Part shown: positions 7,659 to 11,586 of the stretch, one piece after another
Layout of the letters: each line of letters begins with the position of its first letter
How positions within the stretch are numbered: the first letter of the stretch is position 1
Origin: CAYQQU01 sp964419545
Lineage (GTDB): Bacteria > Bacteroidota > Bacteroidia > Chitinophagales > Saprospiraceae
Reading direction: 5' to 3'
Length of the DNA stretch: 11,586 nt
Assembly: GCA_964419545.1 (NCBI GenBank)
Contig: CAYQQU010000116.1
Coordinates: forward strand, 1-11,586
Notes under the pieces: generated by a model
What the model was told of the DNA's origin: nothing
The model's database searches: none
Seen by the model: the letters and a program-made list of their open reading frames with translations, nothing else
Translations under genes and position numbers: made by a program

Positions 7659-8180
7659 ATGTCACAGTCGGAATTCTATACTCGCTTCAATGAGATGTCA
7701 AATCTTCTGAATTCCTTTGCTTACAACCTCACCAAAAATGTAGAGGACGCGAAAGACCTTTTTCAGGAGACCGCTTACCGGGCGATGACCAACCGCGATA
7801 AATTTGCTCCGGGAACGAATTTCAAGGCCTGGCTCTTCACGATCATGAAGAACATTTTCATCAACAACTATCGCAAGAAGACGAAGGCGAACATGATCAT
7901 GGACTCGACGGATAACCATTTTTACCTCAACTCCGGAAGCGTGGTAATTTCTAACGGTGCAGAATCCAATATCATGATGAAAGAACTCACCAAAATGATC
8001 GAGGAGCTGGATGACAGCATCAAAATACCTTTCCTGATGCACTATCGCGGCTTTAAGTACCAGGAAATAGCGGATCATCTGGACCTGCCGCTGGGTACTG
8101 TAAAAAGCCGGATCTTCTTTGCCCGCAAGGAATTAAAGGAAAAGATCCAGAAGCGTTACCAACAACCGCTTGCAAGATAA
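7659..8180 (+). CDS. ECF-type RNA polymerase sigma factor (sigma-70 family)
   Basis: The protein directs RNA polymerase to an alternative promoter set. With the ATG at 7659 it has 173 residues, normal for group 4 (ECF) sigma factors. Region 2 spans about 18-75, with NVEDAKDLFQETAYRA (27-42) and the core- and -10-binding stretch FKAWLFTIMKNIFINNYRKK (55-74). Region 4 spans about 110-163, with the helix-turn-helix YQEIADHLDLPLGTVKSRIF (134-153). The frame could be extended to a TTG at 7584, but the promoter boxes at 7577-7607 make that unlikely. No anti-sigma gene adjoins it, so control may be transcriptional or by a remote partner. The closest relatives I recall are widespread Bacteroidota sigma factors with the NNYRKK and GTVKSRIFFARK motifs. 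What it switches on is not visible; the divergent OmpA-family operon is an obvious candidate but unproven. Confidence 0.93.
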   Translation: MSQSEFYTRFNEMSNLLNSFAYNLTKNVEDAKDLFQETAYRAMTNRDKFAPGTNFKAWLFTIMKNIFINNYRKKTKANMIMDSTDNHFYLNSGSVVISNGAESNIMMKELTKMIEELDDSIKIPFLMHYRGFKYQEIADHLDLPLGTVKSRIFFARKELKEKIQKRYQQPLAR

Positions 8181-8194
8181 TACCGAGGCGACCT

Positions 8195-8351
8195 CACTAA
8201 GAGCATTTTTGGAGCTTGCTTCTATTGCAAATCAACAGGTTAGGAACCTGTCGTCAAGATAAAATGCTCATTTACCCCGGTAAACTCACATTTTATCTTT
8301 TAGTTAACCTGTTGATTTTCATAACAAACCCGCTCCAAACATGCACTAAGA
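8195..8351. repeat. 140-bp imperfect palindrome with direct-repeat flanks (MITE-like or structured RNA)
   Basis: The core is 8204-8343. Its ends are inverted repeats, CATTTTTGGAGC (8204-8215) and GCTCCAAACATG (8332-8343), matching at 11 of 12. Inside are AAATCAACAGGTTA / TAACCTGTTGATTT (8229-8242 and 8305-8318, 14 of 14), AAGATAAAATG / CATTTTATCTT (8256-8266 and 8289-8299, 11 of 11) and an apical TTTAC / GTAAA (8271-8275 and 8280-8284). Internal loops of 13/13 and 4/4 bases keep these nearly in register; the third loop is 13/5. The octamer CACTAAGA occurs on both sides (8195-8202 and 8344-8351), one base and zero bases from the core, like a target-site duplication of 8-9 bp. No transposase is encoded. 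It lies just after the sigma-factor stop and before a terminator, so it should be transcribed into that mRNA's 3' region. The symmetry is seen directly; mobility or RNA function is inference. Confidence 0.7.
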
Positions 8352-8374
8352 TAAATTTACGATGTGTATATTGT

Positions 8375-8408
8375 AGCGGTGACAGTCCTCGTGCTGTCGC
8401 CGTTTTTT
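8375..8408 (+). terminator. Rho-independent terminator downstream of the sigma-factor gene
   Basis: Stem CGGTGACAG (8377-8385) pairs with CTGTCGCCG (8394-8402) through nine pairs including one G-T, around an eight-base loop, and is followed directly by six T (8403-8408). It ends the sigma-factor transcript, including the palindrome at 8204-8343, and separates it from mutY. Confidence 0.85.
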
Positions 8409-8462
8409 GTTTCAATTTTCTTTTTTCCTTCCGTAAGAGCTTCGTCCCTTCGCAACTTGACC

Positions 8463-9551
8463 ATGGATAAGAGCGATCTTTTGTACTTCAGAAAAAAACT
8501 CCTGGAATGGTCTTCCGAGCAGCGCCGCCCACTACCGTGGAAAGGAGAGAAAGACCCTTACCTGATCTGGCTATCGGAGATCATTTTGCAACAGACCAGA
8601 GTAGAACAGGGGCTACCGTATTTCGAGCGTTTTAAGAAGCGCTTCCCGAAGGTGGAAGACCTGGCGTCCGCTTCGGAAGACGAGGTCTTTAAACTATGGG
8701 AAGGCCTGGGGTATTACTCCCGGGCCCGCAATCTGCACCACACTGCCAAATACATCGCCGGCCCCCTCGGGGGCCAATTTCCGTATACCTACGGCGAAAT
8801 ACTTAAGCTAAAGGGCGTTGGTCCGTATACCGCGGCGGCGATCGCTTCGTTCGCCTTTGATCTTCCCCATGCGGTCGTCGACGGTAATGTTTTCCGGGTA
8901 CTGGCCCGATTTCTGGCGATAGAGACACCCATCGACGGCGCCGAAGGTAAAAAGCGATTCCGCGAAGTCGCTCAGGAAGCGCTCGATCCGAAGCAAGCCG
9001 CGCGGTACAACCAGGCGATCATGGATTTCGGGGCCCTTCAGTGCACCCCGCGCTCCCCCGATTGCACCGGGTGCGTGATGCAGGAACGCTGCCGGGCGTT
9101 CGCCTTGCAAAAGGTCGGGCAATTGCCGGTAAAGCAAAAGTCGATCCGGCGGAAACAGCGCTTTTTTCATTTCCTGCTCATCAACAAAGCGGGGAAGGTG
9201 GCTATCCGGAAGCGCCAAGCCAAGGACATCTGGCGCAACCTCTACGAATTTCCGCTGATCGAGCTGGAAAACATGGCCGCTTCCCCCGATGCGATCGCAA
9301 AAACGGAGCGATGGCGCCAGTTCTTCCCCGACGGGCAAGCGGAAATAACCCAGGTTTCCCCGCCCTTTCGCCAAACGCTCACGCATCAGATCATTCACGC
9401 CACTTTCTGGGAAATCGAGCCCGGCGAGATCGCCGCACCGCCGGAAGAAGGGTATCTTTGGGTAGAGCGAAAAAAGTTGAAAGATTTTGCTTTTCCCAAA
9501 ACCATTGATTTGTATTTACGGGATAAAACACTATATTTAAAATTACTTTAA
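8463..9551 (+). CDS. mutY: A/G-specific adenine DNA glycosylase MutY
   Basis: MutY removes adenine mispaired with 8-oxoguanine, the second line of the GO repair system. The 362 residues (E. coli 350) carry every key element: WLSEIILQQTRV (36-47) with catalytic Glu39, helix-hairpin-helix LKGVGPYTAAAIASFAF (116-132), catalytic Asp140 in VVDGNVFRVLARF, and the [4Fe-4S] ligands Cys194, Cys201, Cys204 and Cys210 with the correct C-x6-C-x2-C-x5-C spacing. The C-terminal NUDIX-like 8-oxoG-recognition domain starts near 232 (FFHFLLINKAGKVAIRKRQ). The frame stays open upstream to a GTG at 8364, but that extension crosses the terminator at 8375-8408 and lies before the conserved N-terminus, so the ATG at 8463 is the start. 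ssb follows after 19 bases. I found no clear promoter between the terminator and the start. Confidence 0.96.
   Translation: MDKSDLLYFRKKLLEWSSEQRRPLPWKGEKDPYLIWLSEIILQQTRVEQGLPYFERFKKRFPKVEDLASASEDEVFKLWEGLGYYSRARNLHHTAKYIAGPLGGQFPYTYGEILKLKGVGPYTAAAIASFAFDLPHAVVDGNVFRVLARFLAIETPIDGAEGKKRFREVAQEALDPKQAARYNQAIMDFGALQCTPRSPDCTGCVMQERCRAFALQKVGQLPVKQKSIRRKQRFFHFLLINKAGKVAIRKRQAKDIWRNLYEFPLIELENMAASPDAIAKTERWRQFFPDGQAEITQVSPPFRQTLTHQIIHATFWEIEPGEIAAPPEEGYLWVERKKLKDFAFPKTIDLYLRDKTLYLKLL
9509..9539 (+). promoter_or_regulatory. Candidate internal promoter for ssb-gldE
   Basis: Inside the end of mutY, TTTG (9509-9512) and TATATTTA (9532-9539, seven of eight to TAnnTTTG) are 19 bases apart. Transcription would start about 26 bases before the ssb ATG. 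This would let ssb, needed in large amounts, be expressed apart from mutY. Confidence 0.4.
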
Positions 9552-9570
9552 AGCAAAAATCAGGCAATAC

Positions 9571-10047
9571 ATGGTAAATCGCGTTATCTTGATTGGTAAC
9601 CTGGGCAGAGATCCGGAGGTACGCCGGCTGGAAAACGGGGCAGTGGTTGCAAAGTTCCCCATGGCTACTAATGAAAACTACCGCGACAAAAATGGGGAAT
9701 GGCAGTCCAACACCGAATGGCACGATATCGTCGTGTGGCGGCAGCTGGCCGAACGGGCGGAAAGAGACCTCAAAAAGGGAGCATCCGTTTACGTTGAGGG
9801 GAAGCTCACCCACCGGACCTGGCAGGACCAAGAAGGCAACAACCGCAAAACGACCGAGGTAGTCGCAAGTTATTTCCGGATACTCAACCGGAAGGAAGGC
9901 AGCCATCGATCGGGGGGCGACAGCGGTTATTTCCCTTCCACGGATGATATGCCGGCGAATGCGAGCGACAACAATCAGACAAACGCAACCGCCTCGTCGG
10001 TTGCGGAAAACACGACTGATTCCGCAGACGACGATCTGCCTTTTTAA
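9571..10047 (+). CDS. ssb: Single-stranded DNA-binding protein
   Basis: SSB coats single-stranded DNA in replication, recombination and repair and recruits partners through its tail. The 158 residues hold a typical OB-fold at 1-107: start MVNRVILIGNLGRDPE, TEWHDIVVWRQLAE at 48-61 and VYVEGKLTHRTWQD at 73-86. A disordered Asn/Ser/Thr/Asp linker (108-152) leads to the acidic tip DDDLPF (153-158), the usual protein-interaction peptide. Start and length are normal. It lies 19 bases after mutY and 38 before gldE, consistent with one operon, with a possible promoter of its own at 9509-9539. Confidence 0.97.
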   Translation: MVNRVILIGNLGRDPEVRRLENGAVVAKFPMATNENYRDKNGEWQSNTEWHDIVVWRQLAERAERDLKKGASVYVEGKLTHRTWQDQEGNNRKTTEVVASYFRILNRKEGSHRSGGDSGYFPSTDDMPANASDNNQTNATASSVAENTTDSADDDLPF

Positions 10048-10085
10048 TCGGAAAAGCCCTATTCTGCTAACCAATTCTCGACTCC

Positions 10086-11498
10086 TTGGAAGCCGAATCC
10101 GATAGTTTATTCTACTTGCTCCTGCTGGTTGTTCCGGCTGCTGAGATCGTCTTCGGGGTTCTTTCCATTCTTTTTTTGCTGATGGGATCGGCGCTGATTT
10201 CCGGCTCTGAGGTAGCTTTTTTTTCCCTGACCAGTAATGACTTCGACAAACTCCAGCAGGAAAATACCAGCAGCGGCAACCGCATCCTGATCCTGAAGGA
10301 TAAACCCCGGTCGTTGCTGGCCACCATACTGATCAGCAATAACTTCATCAATATTGCGATCGTCATTTTATCGGAGTTCACCCTCCGGCGCATTCTTCCC
10401 GAAGCGGTATTCACCAATTGGGGAGAATCGCTATTGTCCATTCTTCCCTTTGCAGTTTCCCTGAGCAGCGCGACGATAGCCCGCGCCATCAGTTTTCTGA
10501 TCACGGTGGTGGGCGTCACTTTTCTGCTGGTGCTCTTCGGAGAAGTCGCGCCTAAAGTATACGCAAAAATCAATAACGTAACCCTAGCCCGGCTGATGTC
10601 GGGCCCGCTGGTATTTCTTATGAGTATTTTCAGCCCTTTGAGCAATATCCTGGTGCGATCCACCAAGATCATTGAAATGCGCCTGGCCAGAACGGCAAAA
10701 GGCAACCCTATCACGAGCCGCGAAGATATCGACGAGGCGATCGAGCTGACGGTGAGCAATGAAAAAGATGCCGAGCAGGAAATCGATATCCTCAAACGGA
10801 TCGTCAAGTTCGGCGATGTTTCCGTCAAGCAGATCATGACCTCGCGGGTCGACGTCGTCGCCATCGATTTTCGCATCGGTTATCCGGAATTGCTGCAGGT
10901 GGCGCGCAGTTCCGGATTCTCCCGCATTCCCGTTTACGAGAACGATTTTGACAACGTCACGGGCATCCTCTACGTGAAAGACTTACTCGGCTACCTCAAC
11001 GAAGGTGAACATTTCGAGTGGCAGCAATTGATCCGGACCAATGTATTGTACGTTCCGGAAGCGAAAAAAATCGACGATCTCCTGCGACAGTTTCAGCGCG
11101 AGCATTTGCATATGGCCGTCGTGGTGGATGAATACGGCGGCAGCTCCGGAATCGTGACCCTCGAAGACGTTCTGGAGGAAATCATCGGCGACATCAAGGA
11201 TGAATTCGACGCAGAACCTGAGGTGCTGTTCAAAAAGATCGACGATTACAACTACCTATTTGAAGGGAAAACCCTGCTCAATGACGCCTGCCGCGCCTTA
11301 GGCATCAGCATCAGCAGTTTCGACGAGGTAAAAGGCGATTCAGACACGCTCGCCGGCCTCATCCTGGAGCTGCACGGCCGGCTGCCCAAAAAGGATACGG
11401 TCATCGCGTACAATCAATACTCTTTTAAAATCGTTTCGGTAAGCAAAAGGCGAATCGAGCAGATATTGCTGACCCTGCCGCGCAATGTAGCTGTTTGA
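10086..11498 (+). CDS. gldE: GldE-type gliding-motility membrane protein (CNNM/CBS/CorC_HlyC family)
   Basis: The 470-residue protein has the hemolysin/CorC layout. A membrane part of the CNNM/DUF21 type lies at about 8-190, with hydrophobic segments near 8-35, 78-96, 118-155 and 170-190. Two CBS domains follow at about 247-305 (VKQIMTSRVDVVAID) and 313-370, with the family motif VVVDEYGGSSGIVTLEDVLEE (345-365, key residues DEYGG and TLED). A CorC_HlyC domain at about 380-465 ends it. Related proteins act in Mg/Co transport; in Flavobacterium johnsoniae GldE belongs to the gliding/type IX secretion group, and the mutY-ssb-gldE order is typical of Bacteroidota. The start is a TTG; I keep it because a short acidic N-terminus (EAESDS) before the first helix fits what I recall of GldE. 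The first in-frame ATG (residue 33) would cut into that helix. Flavobacterial gldD usually follows but is not seen here. Confidence 0.9.
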   Translation: MEAESDSLFYLLLLVVPAAEIVFGVLSILFLLMGSALISGSEVAFFSLTSNDFDKLQQENTSSGNRILILKDKPRSLLATILISNNFINIAIVILSEFTLRRILPEAVFTNWGESLLSILPFAVSLSSATIARAISFLITVVGVTFLLVLFGEVAPKVYAKINNVTLARLMSGPLVFLMSIFSPLSNILVRSTKIIEMRLARTAKGNPITSREDIDEAIELTVSNEKDAEQEIDILKRIVKFGDVSVKQIMTSRVDVVAIDFRIGYPELLQVARSSGFSRIPVYENDFDNVTGILYVKDLLGYLNEGEHFEWQQLIRTNVLYVPEAKKIDDLLRQFQREHLHMAVVVDEYGGSSGIVTLEDVLEEIIGDIKDEFDAEPEVLFKKIDDYNYLFEGKTLLNDACRALGISISSFDEVKGDSDTLAGLILELHGRLPKKDTVIAYNQYSFKIVSVSKRRIEQILLTLPRNVAV

Positions 11499-11520
11499 GC
11501 CGGATCATCCCGATGCGGCG

Positions 11521-11566
11521 CCGAGTATTAAATCAGCGATTCTCGGTTTGGCAGTAAGCATTTTTT
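11521..11566 (+). terminator. Possible terminator after gldE
   Basis: CCGAG (11521-11525) pairs with CTCGG (11542-11546), and AATC (11531-11534) with GATT (11538-11541) inside, around an AGC loop, with a five-base bulge. Six T occur only 14 bases later (11561-11566), so the structure is not a canonical terminator. Nothing else is recognisable from 11499 to the end; a minus-strand gene could just be entering, but the stretch is too short to tell. Confidence 0.25.
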
Positions 11567-11586
11567 AATTCGCAGCGCCGGAGGCG

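Noticed and set aside
8204..8343. Canonical 6S RNA
   Set aside because: The length and rod shape fit loosely, but I see no promoter directly upstream and the flanking direct repeats suggest an insertion instead; kept only as an alternative.
8195..8351. Integron attC site or retron msr-msd
   Set aside because: No GTTRRRY/RYYYAAC core pair in the right places, no integrase, and no reverse transcriptase nearby.
8364..8462. N-terminal extension of MutY from a GTG, with a hydrophobic stretch like a signal peptide
   Set aside because: It crosses the rho-independent terminator at 8375-8408, and MutY is a cytosolic repair enzyme whose conserved N-terminus fits the ATG at 8463.
8216..8470. Plus-strand 84-codon frame over the palindrome
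   Set aside because: It runs through the palindrome and the terminator and overlaps the mutY start in another frame; no recognisable protein features.

Overview
The window reads as chromosomal DNA of a Bacteroidota bacterium, probably a moderately GC-rich marine or freshwater type such as the Saprospiria/Lewinella group (lineage below phylum is inference). Evidence for the phylum: the gene run mutY-ssb-gldE, where GldE is a Bacteroidota gliding-motility protein; an S1 protein of Bacteroidota type; an outer-membrane PD40-OmpA protein; TAnnTTTG-type -7 promoter boxes, in some cases with a TTG or TTTG box about 18-20 bases upstream; and almost no Shine-Dalgarno sequences before the starts.

Layout. 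1-130 holds the terminator of rpsA. 131-2284 (minus) is rpsA, ribosomal protein S1, with an unusually long acidic N-terminal tail. 2285-2587 is a divergent promoter region. 2588-4270 (plus) is a FadD-like long-chain acyl-CoA synthetase. 4308-7118 (minus) is a two-gene unit read right to left: a secreted PD40/helical/OmpA-domain envelope protein followed after 3 bases by an unrecognised 159-residue protein. 7119-7658 is a long AT-rich divergent intergenic region with several inverted repeats and promoter-like boxes. 7659-8180 (plus) is an ECF-type sigma factor. 8181-8462 is non-coding, with a 140-bp imperfect palindrome flanked by 8-bp direct repeats, followed by a strong rho-independent terminator. 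8463-11498 (plus) is mutY-ssb-gldE: adenine DNA glycosylase, single-strand DNA-binding protein, and a CNNM/CBS/CorC-type membrane protein. 11499-11586 has no recognisable gene.

Most genes are housekeeping (translation, fatty-acid activation, DNA repair and replication, envelope, motility). The part least explained by known genes is the palindromic element at 8195-8351. It has terminal inverted repeats (11 of 12 bases), target-site-duplication-like flanks and two mutually exclusive RNA folds. The best reading is a MITE-like non-autonomous element or a structured RNA in the 3' region of the sigma-factor transcript. I see no defence system, CRISPR array, transposase, tRNA or rRNA.
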